The notes beneath the pieces were generated by a model. That model did no database searches. It was not told the DNA's origin and saw nothing but the letters and a program-made list of their open reading frames with translations. 58,256 nucleotides of DNA from ZC4RG36 sp964652205 (lineage in GTDB: Bacteria; Chloroflexota; Anaerolineae; Aggregatilineales; Phototrophicaceae): positions 1 to 58,256 of the forward strand of contig CAZZAO010000013.1 of the NCBI GenBank assembly GCA_964652205.1. The letters are read 5' to 3'. Positions within the stretch are counted from its first letter, which is position 1, and each line of letters begins with the position of its first letter. Of this stretch, positions 23,447 through 29,702 are shown piece after piece. A program made the position numbers and the translations under genes.

Positions 23447-24542
23447 CGTGTCTCTCCTGCGATGTAACGGCGTCCGTAGGCGCGGCGGGCATCGGCGTCA
23501 CGTCAGGCTTGAGGTTGAGGGCAGCTTCGAGGGCATGAAGATAGTCGATGAGATACTGCTGCGGCGTCCACTGCCATCCTGGCGGGTCAGCCAGCGGTTT
23601 TGAGCCGGCCCAGAGCTTCGCAAAGACGTCATAAAGGTCGTCGTTTTCGCCTGGCGGCGCGCAGGGCGCAAGGCGAGCAGTCGGCGCGTGAGTCGGGTAA
23701 TCCCACGGAGTCGCCAGCAGCAGCACATAATCGGCTCCGGCGCGGGCGGTCAGCAGGCAGACTTCGAGCGGCGCTTGATCGTCGGCGTCCCACAGCACGA
23801 CCGAGGCATTCAGGCCATCGCCGCTGATCCGGGCGAACTCGGTCGCAGCGCGGTCTTCGCTGGCGAGATGCCACGGCATCCCCGGCAGCGTCGGGAGCTG
23901 GCTGTCCGGGTAGATCGTCGGCGCAATTGGCAGGAACAGGCGCTGCGTCTGATCGATGTACCAGAAGTCGATCCGCGCGTTCGTGCCGTTGGCCTGCGGG
24001 ACAGTGACGAAATTGGCGGTCGAGCCACTCGCTGCGCCCGATGGGTGGTCGAGCGTGACAATCGGCGCGAGCAGAAAGCTCATGCGATTATCGGGATCGT
24101 CGATCCAGCCGAGCGCGGTCATCAGGTCGCCGCCGCTCGGTTGAATCATGGTTCCGGGCTGCCTGTGCCAGTCGCCGAGATAGCGCAGCGGCACATCCCA
24201 CTTATTCGGCGCGGTCGCGTCCGGCTGGCGCTGGCGCTCGCGCCATGCTCGCCAGTTCTCTTGCAGCCACCAGATCTGCTCATCCTGTCGCTCATCGCCC
24301 TGCTGGAAGGTGTGAAGCTGGCGGATGGCGCTCTCGTCGGGCGAGATCGTATCGAGGACGTAGAGCGTCGGGATGCCATTGGTATACGTCCCCGGCACGA
24401 GCAGGCCAACCATCGCCTCGCCGGTTTCGTCCTCGACGAACCGCTGCGCAGCGCTCACCATCTTCTCGATCACCCGGCGGGCGACGACGAGGTTAGGGAC
24501 AAGGCGCTCTCGCGGTGTCAAACGGCTGAACATCACGCTCAT
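23427..24542 (-). CDS. JAB/MPN-domain protein (JAMM-type, one metal ligand substituted)
   Basis: A 371-residue protein with an N-terminal JAB/MPN fold. It fits the JAMM layout: a Glu in TGEAMVGLL (E42), then H126-x-x-P and, at JAMM spacing, S136-x-x-D139. The usual second zinc histidine is a glutamine (H126-R-Q128, then seven residues, then Ser), so the catalytic metal site is altered. JAB enzymes of E1/E2 operons remove or trim C-terminal tails of ubiquitin-like proteins; this one may be weakened or bind only. The last ~200 residues are beta-rich and Pro-rich with no recognisable domain. ATG overlaps the stop of the UBC gene as ATGA, and the end overlaps the E1-like gene by 20 bases, so it is translationally coupled to both. 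Confidence 0.85.
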   Translation of the reverse strand: MSVMFSRLTPRERLVPNLVVARRVIEKMVSAAQRFVEDETGEAMVGLLVPGTYTNGIPTLYVLDTISPDESAIRQLHTFQQGDERQDEQIWWLQENWRAWRERQRQPDATAPNKWDVPLRYLGDWHRQPGTMIQPSGGDLMTALGWIDDPDNRMSFLLAPIVTLDHPSGAASGSTANFVTVPQANGTNARIDFWYIDQTQRLFLPIAPTIYPDSQLPTLPGMPWHLASEDRAATEFARISGDGLNASVVLWDADDQAPLEVCLLTARAGADYVLLLATPWDYPTHAPTARLAPCAPPGENDDLYDVFAKLWAGSKPLADPPGWQWTPQQYLIDYLHALEAALNLKPDVTPMPAAPTDAVTSQERHDELGQS

Positions 24543-25009
24543 TCTCTCCTGCGCGGCGGCAGCGGCGTCCTCGGATCAACCCGTTCCTCGATCCCCGGCC
24601 AGGCGCCGGTCGCGCGCCACGTATAGTAGGCATACAGCCATTGCACGGCCCACGCGGCCACCGTGACTGCCGTCGAGCGGCTCGGATTCCAGCCGTACTG
24701 TTCGCCGTCCTTCGGGTTGAACAGGCAGAGCTGGCCGTCCTCGTACTGGTGCTTCTGGCTGTAGATCGTCGGGCGAACCACGTAAGCCTCTGCCGGTCGA
24801 TTCGGGTAATCCGCCGGGTAGGTGATCCTGAGCAGGTGGTTCGCGGTCGGCAGTGATGCCAGATTTAACTCGACTGTCCCTTCCCAGTAGAGCAGGTCGT
24901 GAGCCGGTACAGTCAGCCTGAAAGTATGGCCGAAGGTCGCGCGCATCGCCTCGACTTCCAGTCGCAGGCGCGGAGAGACATTACTCCGCGTTCCCCACCA
25001 GGGTGTCAT
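24539..25009 (-). CDS. Prokaryotic E2 (UBC-like) conjugating-enzyme homologue
   Basis: A 156-residue protein of the bacterial E2/UBC-like fold. The segment ITYPADYPNRPAEAYVV matches the YP-x-x-YP-x-x-P strand pair of UBC proteins. It is followed by the active-site region with His87 in QKHQYEDGQLCLFNPKDG and the candidate catalytic Cys95, then W107, and a C-terminal helix with WLYAYYTWRATGAWPG, the hallmark closing Trp/Gly-Trp-Pro-Gly of prokaryotic E2-like families. It is first in the operon. AAGGAG twelve bases before the ATG at 25009 favours that start over the upstream GTG. Expected role: carry an activated carboxylate as a thioester. Whether the carried group is the small protein in this operon is not known. 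Confidence 0.9.
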   Translation of the reverse strand: MTPWWGTRSNVSPRLRLEVEAMRATFGHTFRLTVPAHDLLYWEGTVELNLASLPTANHLLRITYPADYPNRPAEAYVVRPTIYSQKHQYEDGQLCLFNPKDGEQYGWNPSRSTAVTVAAWAVQWLYAYYTWRATGAWPGIEERVDPRTPLPPRRRE

Positions 25010-25049
25010 AGCTGATTTCCACTCCTTGCGCACGGACGTTACATGGAAG

Positions 25050-25055
25050 ATTGTA
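25050..25055 (-). promoter_or_regulatory. Candidate -10 box of the conjugation operon
   Basis: On the minus strand the sequence reads TACAAT about 40 bases before the UBC-gene start. TACAAT-type boxes recur upstream of several genes in this window (for example 1574 and 6145). No good -35 is seen. Pattern only. Confidence 0.3.
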
Positions 25056-25293
25056 CCACGGCGTCCTGCGCTCTGAGCGCGCCCCGGCGTCCCCTTTGCG
25101 CTGGCTGTACTCCTCTATACGCAGCCCGCCGCGCCGACGTTGCGACTGCGTAACTTCCTCGCTCAACACCCGCCTGTCTTGCGCGCATGAAAACTGTAAA
25201 AAATCTCCGTCGGCGCCTGCAAGCCCGCGCGGCTGCTGTATCCTTTGATCTGGCCTGTTGCTTCAAATATAGTGTCCCTCAAAGGAGACAAGC

Positions 25294-25800
25294 ATGCGTT
25301 CAAGTTCCTTGCGGTTCTGGTTGGCCTGCGCCCTGCTGCTGGCGCTCGTGGCGATCAGCGCTGTGTCGGCGCTGGCCGATGACAACCTCGACCCGACCAA
25401 GTACGATGGCCGAATCAATCAGGCTGAGGTGCTTGGCGGCAATGCCGTCTACTGCATTGACCACAATGGGATGCCAACGAGTGATGGCTGGAGCGATGGC
25501 GGTATCCGCGTGCTCGACAGCAACGGACAGGTCGTGTTCTTCGCTTCAGCGGCGGAAATTGACGCGCTCGGCGTGCCGGACGTTAATACACTTATCCAGT
25601 CGGAAGGCGGCCTGTCACTCTACCGTCAGCCGGACGGCGGCTTCTCGCTCAACGGCTTCGACGAGTGGGGCAAGCCGTACACCTTCGTCTTTAACAACTG
25701 CGTGCCGATTGGCCCGGTTCCCTACACGCACGCCTCGATTCCTGAGCCGACGGAATATGTCGTTCCCCCGTGCAACGGGCCTGAACCGTCGATCTGCTAA
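25294..25800 (+). CDS. Small secreted protein, paralogue 1 of a local family
   Basis: A 168-residue exported protein: signal peptide (basic start, LACALLLALVAISAVSALA), then a ~120-residue domain. The domain carries DNLDPTKYDGRINQAEVLGG, a VYCIDHNG strand pair, DGGIRVLDSNGQVVFF, LSLYRQPDGGFSLNGFDEW and an F-NNC-VP motif, with two cysteines (one in YCID, one in FNNC) likely paired. The same domain is present in the next gene almost word for word and, more distantly, in a third at 26727. No known family is recognised. AAAGGAG lies ten bases before the ATG. It ends near a hairpin at 25821. Divergent from the conjugation operon by ~285 bases. Confidence 0.85.
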   Translation: MRSSSLRFWLACALLLALVAISAVSALADDNLDPTKYDGRINQAEVLGGNAVYCIDHNGMPTSDGWSDGGIRVLDSNGQVVFFASAAEIDALGVPDVNTLIQSEGGLSLYRQPDGGFSLNGFDEWGKPYTFVFNNCVPIGPVPYTHASIPEPTEYVVPPCNGPEPSIC

Positions 25801-25820
25801 ACTAAGTTCAGTAAGTCTGA

Positions 25821-25856
25821 AACGCGCGAGTCACACGGCTCGCGCGTTGATTCTTC
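25821..25856 (+). terminator. Hairpin after secreted paralogue 1
   Basis: AACGCGCGAG pairs with CTCGCGCGTT across an eight-base loop, followed by a mixed T-rich run. A stronger relative follows the second paralogue at 26512, so the pair of genes seems to have been duplicated with its terminator. Confidence 0.6.
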
Positions 25857-25970
25857 CTTAACGGCATATTAGCAACTTACGAAACCTGTAAATAATCGTG
25901 AATCTTATAGCGAATGACACTATATCTTGATACACTAGCGGCATTGCCCAGTGTCAGAAGGATAGTGGAC

Positions 25971-26447
25971 ATGAATAACCGTTTCTTTCGCGGCCTCAGT
26001 GTGATATTCACCCTGGCTGTACCTGCCTGCCTGGCTGTCGCCATCGTCTCTGCGAGCGACAACCTCGACCCGACCAAGTACGATGGCCGCATCAATCAGG
26101 CTGAGGTGCTTGGCGGCAACGCTATTTACTGCATTGACAATAATGGCCTCTCGACCAGCAATGGCTGGTCTGACGGCGGTATCCGCGTGCTCGATAGCAA
26201 CGGCCAGATCGTCTTTTTCGCCCCGGCGGCAGAGATCGACGCGCTCGGCGTGCCGGACGTCAATACGCTTATCGAGACCGAAGGCGGCCTGTCACTCTAT
26301 CGTCAACCGGACGGCGGCTTCTCGCTCAACGGCTTCGACGAGTGGGACAAGCCGTTCACCTTCGTCTTTAACGACTGCGTGCCGATTGGCCCGATTCCCA
26401 GTGCTGCGGCCCCGAAATATGTTTCAACCCCCCAGGCGCCTGGTTAG
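25971..26447 (+). CDS. Small secreted protein, paralogue 2 of a local family
   Basis: A 158-residue exported protein almost identical in its mature domain to the product at 25294, with substitutions scattered and no insertions in the core, showing a recent tandem duplication. The signal peptide differs (NNRFFRGLSVIFTLAVPACLAVA), as does the C-terminal tail, which is shorter and lacks the final Cys-rich PPCNGPEPSIC found in paralogue 1. ATG at 25971 has GAAGGA upstream. No function known. The next gene downstream is a more distant relative. Confidence 0.85.
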   Translation: MNNRFFRGLSVIFTLAVPACLAVAIVSASDNLDPTKYDGRINQAEVLGGNAIYCIDNNGLSTSNGWSDGGIRVLDSNGQIVFFAPAAEIDALGVPDVNTLIETEGGLSLYRQPDGGFSLNGFDEWDKPFTFVFNDCVPIGPIPSAAAPKYVSTPQAPG

Positions 26448-26511
26448 GGCAGGCAGCAGATCGTCGATCTCTCCAGCCAGAATCAATCACGTTCCTGATC
26501 GAAGCGACTTT

Positions 26512-26545
26512 AACGCGCGGGCCAGATAGCCCGCGCGTTTATTTT
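26512..26545 (+). terminator. Intrinsic terminator after secreted paralogue 2
   Basis: AACGCGCGGGC pairs with GCCCGCGCGTT around a six-base loop and runs into TATTTTC. Confidence 0.8.
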
Positions 26546-26664
26546 CTCACATGCCGATTTACCAAAGCTTAATGGTGTTTCTATAACCGTTCGCTTTATC
26601 GTCCGCCGTCGCCGTTGTACGCTGAGGGTGGAACTGGCTGGACGGGCCGGAAACTGAATTGGCC

Positions 26665-26693
26665 TTCTAAATAGTTAAGGCCCCCGATATAAT
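26665..26693 (+). promoter_or_regulatory. Candidate promoter of secreted paralogue 3
   Basis: A perfect TATAAT (26688-26693) with TTCTAA 17 bases upstream, 33 bases before the ATG at 26727. Best-looking -10 in this part of the window; -35 is weak. Confidence 0.45.
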
Positions 26694-26726
26694 TGACTGA
26701 ACCGCTGTGACAGGGAGTGCCGATTG

Positions 26727-27254
26727 ATGACATCCTTTCGCCGTTCGAGTGTCTTCACCGTGCTGGTCGCGCTGCTGCTCGCGCTCGCTGGCGCTGCGCT
26801 GACAGCGCGGTCCGCGCAGGCACAGGCCACGTCCTGCTGGTCGAAAATTTATGAAGATCGTGACATTGCGCCCGGCGTCGTGATGCCCGACGTCTACACC
26901 GGCCATCAGAAGTTCGACTCGGAGTGCCTGACCGTTCACGATAACCGCATCAATGCCAGCGATCTGGCCGCGCCGGTTGCCATCTACTGCCAGACTGACG
27001 GCGTCGCTTTCTGGGACATCAACTCGATCTCGAAGGGAACAAAAGCTTTTCTCGTCACTTTCGATTACATCGACAGTTTCCCGGCGCAGCCGAGCGAGAA
27101 CACGCTGCTCGTGTCGGAAAGCGGCTACTCGTTCTATCGGCTGACGTCCGGCGAGCTGCAACTTAACTCGCCGCCCAACTGGGAAGGGAAATCCTACACC
27201 TTCATCTTTACCGGCTGTGAGCATCCTGAGCAGCAGCACTCGACGATGCAATAA
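26727..27254 (+). CDS. Small secreted protein, distant paralogue 3
   Basis: A 175-residue exported protein with a long hydrophobic signal segment (VFTVLVALLLALAGAALTA). It keeps the ground plan of the two preceding genes: HDNRINASDLAAPVAIYC in place of DGRINQAEVLGGNAIYC, then a strand pair, SFYRLTSGELQLNSPPNW and FTGC near the end. It adds an N-terminal part with CWSKIYEDRDIAPG and an SECLTVHD strand, giving a further pair of cysteines. The family is therefore present in three local copies of different age. GGGAG lies upstream of the ATG. It ends at a strong terminator at 27280. Confidence 0.85.
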   Translation: MTSFRRSSVFTVLVALLLALAGAALTARSAQAQATSCWSKIYEDRDIAPGVVMPDVYTGHQKFDSECLTVHDNRINASDLAAPVAIYCQTDGVAFWDINSISKGTKAFLVTFDYIDSFPAQPSENTLLVSESGYSFYRLTSGELQLNSPPNWEGKSYTFIFTGCEHPEQQHSTMQ

Positions 27255-27279
27255 GCTGCGCCCGCCGTTTCAACCCTCG

Positions 27280-27317
27280 AAGCAGGGCGGATCAGTCATG
27301 ATCCGCCCTGCTTTTTT
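27280..27317 (+). terminator. Intrinsic terminator after secreted paralogue 3
   Basis: AGCAGGGCGGATCA pairs with TGATCCGCCCTGCT around a four-base loop, followed by TTTTTT. One of the strongest terminators in the window. Confidence 0.9.
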
Positions 27318-27330
27318 CTACCTGTTACAG

Positions 27331-27437
27331 CCCTCACCCCTGCCGACCTCACCCCCGGCCCCTTCGCGGCCTTCGGCTCCTGCCGAACAAAGAGAGGTTC
27401 GGCACGCTACGCCGCAAGCAGAGAGGGGAGAAAGATC
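27331..27437. repeat. CCCTCACCCC-GGCC palindromic repeat, composite
   Basis: The 446-base space between the third secreted paralogue and the next gene begins with the terminator and then this composite: CCCTCACCCC, CCCCCGGCCCCT, a CCTTCGGCTCCTGCCGAAC stretch and GCAAGCAGAGAGGGGAGAAA. The last string recurs at 29570, so the two blocks belong to one repeat type. Nothing coding is seen. Confidence 0.65.
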
Positions 27438-27482
27438 AAGGCGATGCTTTTCGTAGAAGCGCGCTGGTTCGCGCTCGCTTGC

Positions 27483-27526
27483 CCTCACCCCCGGCCCCTT
27501 CACGGCAGGCGAAGGGGAAAGATGAC
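27483..27526. repeat. CCCTCACCCC palindromic repeat, short copy
   Basis: CCCTCACCCCCGGCCCCTTC with an inverted CGAAGGGGAAAG part. Between this and 27700 the sequence is AT-richer (around 27600-27665) and holds no gene I can support; a small promoter for the next gene is the likely content. Confidence 0.5.
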
Positions 27527-27700
27527 AGGCGCGGTCAGCAGGACTTTCGCAGAGAGCCGGCTGTATTCCGTCATAAACCGAATGTATCCGGCCTGCGCTA
27601 TTGACGCGCCGCCCAAAGTGACATACACTGTCCTTGATGATTTAAAAATATTAGAATGGTTAAATGATCCTGAATATGGTGCGAACAGAAGGGGGACAAG

Positions 27701-27967
27701 ATGGATCTCCGTGAAGCCCAGTTTACCGAGCAGCGCCGCCGCGATCAGCTCCGCCGCGCCGCGCATTACCGCCTGTTGCGGCACGCCGCCCCGCCCCGCC
27801 CCCGGTTTCGATTCCTGCGTCCGGCGCTGATCTGGACGGGGCGCGTCCTTATCCGCGCAGGCGTCCGGCTGTTCCTCCTGTCAAAGACCTGGGAGCAGCG
27901 AGGCAACGCGGTGTACAATGAGGTCAACGAATGGGAGCCGTTGGCCTTTGAGGCTGCTGCCGAATAG
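27701..27967 (+). CDS. Small basic protein preceding an ArsR-type regulator
   Basis: An 88-residue protein, Arg-rich at both ends (QFTEQRRRDQLRRAAHYRLLRHA) with one hydrophobic helix-like stretch (ALIWTGRVLIRAGVRLFLL). No family is recognised. A GGGGG purine tract precedes the ATG. It ends 11 bases before the ArsR-type gene, in the same orientation, so it is probably the first gene of a two-gene unit. Amphipathic character would allow membrane association. Real rather than a shadow is supported by spacing only. Confidence 0.6.
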   Translation: MDLREAQFTEQRRRDQLRRAAHYRLLRHAAPPRPRFRFLRPALIWTGRVLIRAGVRLFLLSKTWEQRGNAVYNEVNEWEPLAFEAAAE

Positions 27968-27978
27968 CTGGAGTCGTT

Positions 27979-28635
27979 ATGTCCCTGCTGGATGAGTCGC
28001 GGGCCGGAACTTCGCTCGACGATGCGTTCGTGATTGATGATCTGGAAACCCTGAAGGTGATCGCCGACCCGCTGCGTAAGCGGATCATGGAGCTGCTCGA
28101 AGCGCCGGGGACTGTCAAGCGCGTGGCACAACAGCTCGGAATGCCGCCATCGAAGCTTTACTATCACGTCAACCTGCTCGAAGAACACGGCCTGCTGCGC
28201 GTCACCGATATGCGGCTGGTATCCGGCATCGTCGAGAAACACTATCAGGTCGCCGCGCGCACCATCAATGTCAAGAGCGGCCTGCTTTCACCCTCAGTCG
28301 GCGACGACGGCCTGAATATGATGCTGGCTGAGATGCTGGAGCAGACCGCCGCCGACATCCGCGCTGCGGCTCGCTCCGGCGTGATCGAGTTCGAGGCTGA
28401 CGCGCCCAAACAGCGCAAGCTGTTCATGTCGCGGATGGAAGTGACCCTGACCGAAGTCCAGGCGCTGACCTTTCAGGAACAGCTCAAGGCGCTGATCGAG
28501 GGTCTGGGCGACGACGCCGCTGACGATCAAAACCCGGACGTGCGCGAATATATCGTCCAGATCAGCATGTTTCCCCGTGACCTGCCCCGACCGGCGGAGA
28601 ACACGACAGACGCCGACGAGTTATCCAGCCTGTGA
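27979..28635 (+). CDS. ArsR-type (HTH_20) transcriptional regulator
   Basis: A 218-residue winged-helix regulator. The N-terminal HTH follows the ArsR pattern: LKVIADPLRKRIMELLEAPGTVKRVAQQLGMPPSKLYYHV, then LLEEHGLLRVTD and the wing. The remaining ~120 residues, predicted alpha-helical, match the extension found in metal-independent ArsR-type proteins of the HTH_20 kind rather than the metal-sensing short ones; no CxC-type metal site is present. It follows the small basic protein by 11 bases and precedes the DoxX gene by ~200 bases. Its targets are unknown; the DoxX gene is one candidate. Confidence 0.82.
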   Translation: MSLLDESRAGTSLDDAFVIDDLETLKVIADPLRKRIMELLEAPGTVKRVAQQLGMPPSKLYYHVNLLEEHGLLRVTDMRLVSGIVEKHYQVAARTINVKSGLLSPSVGDDGLNMMLAEMLEQTAADIRAAARSGVIEFEADAPKQRKLFMSRMEVTLTEVQALTFQEQLKALIEGLGDDAADDQNPDVREYIVQISMFPRDLPRPAENTTDADELSSL

Positions 28636-28833
28636 GCCGGGAGCTGAATCAGCGCGCCGCTCGGCTGGCCGAAACCTGCCTGAAGGTCGGTCCGTCCCCC
28701 TACGATTCGCCTTCGGTGCATATCTCATCAAACATTATCCCCAAATGCACTGCGTTCCGTGTTAGTATTCCTGACAGAGTTCATTACGCGCTCTCCAACT
28801 GCGCCGGACTCGGAAGTAGAAAGGCGAAACACA

Positions 28834-29445
28834 ATGGCTGAAGAAGTTGTCAAAACCCGACACGGCGTCATCATTCAGAATCCGCCGCTGGCCCGTTTCC
28901 TGTTCGACGATACGCGCTTCTCGGTCGTCTGGCTGATCGTGCGCGTGCTGGTCGGCTGGTCGTGGGTGAGCGCCGCGCTGGACAAGCTGAACAACCCTGC
29001 CTGGATGGTCACAGGGGACGCGCTCAAGGGCTTCTGGCAGAAGGCGGTGGCTGTTCCCGATGCGCCAGCCAAGCCGATGATTACCTACGACTGGTATCGT
29101 TCGTTCCTTCAGGGGATGCTTGACAGCGGCGCTTACGTCTGGTTCGCCCGGCTGATTACCATCGGGGAACTGGTCATTGGCCTCTGTCTGATCCTCGGTC
29201 TGTTCGTCGGCATCGCGGCCTTCTTCGGCGCGTTCATGAGCTGGAACTACATCATGGCCGGGTCGGCCAGCACCAACGGCCTGATGATGCTCGGCGCGGT
29301 GCTGCTGGTTCTGGCCTGGAAGACGGCGGGCTGGTATGGCCTCGACCGGCTGATGCTGCCGCTGGTCGGCACGCCGTGGCAGCAGAAAGAAGAGGCTGCT
29401 GCTGAAGCCGAGGAACGGCGCGAACAGCAGCGCGACCTCTCCTGA
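28834..29445 (+). CDS. DoxX-family membrane protein
   Basis: A 203-residue integral membrane protein. Four hydrophobic segments are visible: VVWLIVRVLVGWSWVSAAL, WFARLITIGELVIGLCLILGL, GIAAFFGAFMSWNYIM and MMLGAVLLVLAWKTAGWYGL. The first contains the DoxX-type R...G...W...A pattern and the second the GE-x-x-xG-x-x-L motif, as in thiosulphate:quinone oxidoreductase small subunit/DoxX proteins. The C-terminus is a Glu/Arg-rich charged tail. Function in this group ranges from quinone-linked redox roles to unknown. ATG at 28834 chosen because the hydrophobic core then starts at a normal distance. Confidence 0.8.
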   Translation: MAEEVVKTRHGVIIQNPPLARFLFDDTRFSVVWLIVRVLVGWSWVSAALDKLNNPAWMVTGDALKGFWQKAVAVPDAPAKPMITYDWYRSFLQGMLDSGAYVWFARLITIGELVIGLCLILGLFVGIAAFFGAFMSWNYIMAGSASTNGLMMLGAVLLVLAWKTAGWYGLDRLMLPLVGTPWQQKEEAAAEAEERREQQRDLS

Positions 29446-29497
29446 CGACCGGAGAGGCGTCTCTCGCAGCGGCGCGATTGTTCGCGCCCGCCGACCG

Positions 29498-29593
29498 CAC
29501 CCCCTCTTCGCGGTCTCGCTTCGCTTCGACTACGGTCGGCCAAAAGATGCCGACCCGCTTTCGCCCTCTCCGCAAGCAGAGAGGGGAGAAAAA
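29498..29593. repeat. CCCTC/GAGGGG repeat block with CGCAAGCAGAGAGG string
   Basis: CACCCCCTCTTCGCGGTCTC and, further on, CGCAAGCAGAGAGGGGAGAAA face one another across ~60 bases, with ACGGTCGGC/GCCGAC pairing in between. Shares its right arm with the 27331 block. Confidence 0.55.
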
Positions 29594-29652
29594 TAAGGCG
29601 GGGAATTTCGTCGGGGCATGATGCCTCACGCCCGGCTTTAACCTGATCCCTG

Positions 29653-29690
29653 AAAAAAACAGCGCCTCAGTTTGAGGCGCTGTTTTTTCA
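29653..29690 (-). terminator. Bidirectional intrinsic terminator
   Basis: AAAAAACAGCGCCTCA pairs with TGAGGCGCTGTTTTTT around three bases. With T-runs on both strands it ends the minus-strand pseudo-FGE gene and can also stop transcripts from DoxX. Confidence 0.9.
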
Positions 29691-29702
29691 GGCGAGCGTT
29701 AG

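Noticed and set aside
21072..25009. Type II CBASS interpretation of the E1/E2/JAB operon
   Set aside because: There is no CD-NTase or effector gene beside it, and the E1 and E2 are separate proteins rather than the fused Cap2 type.
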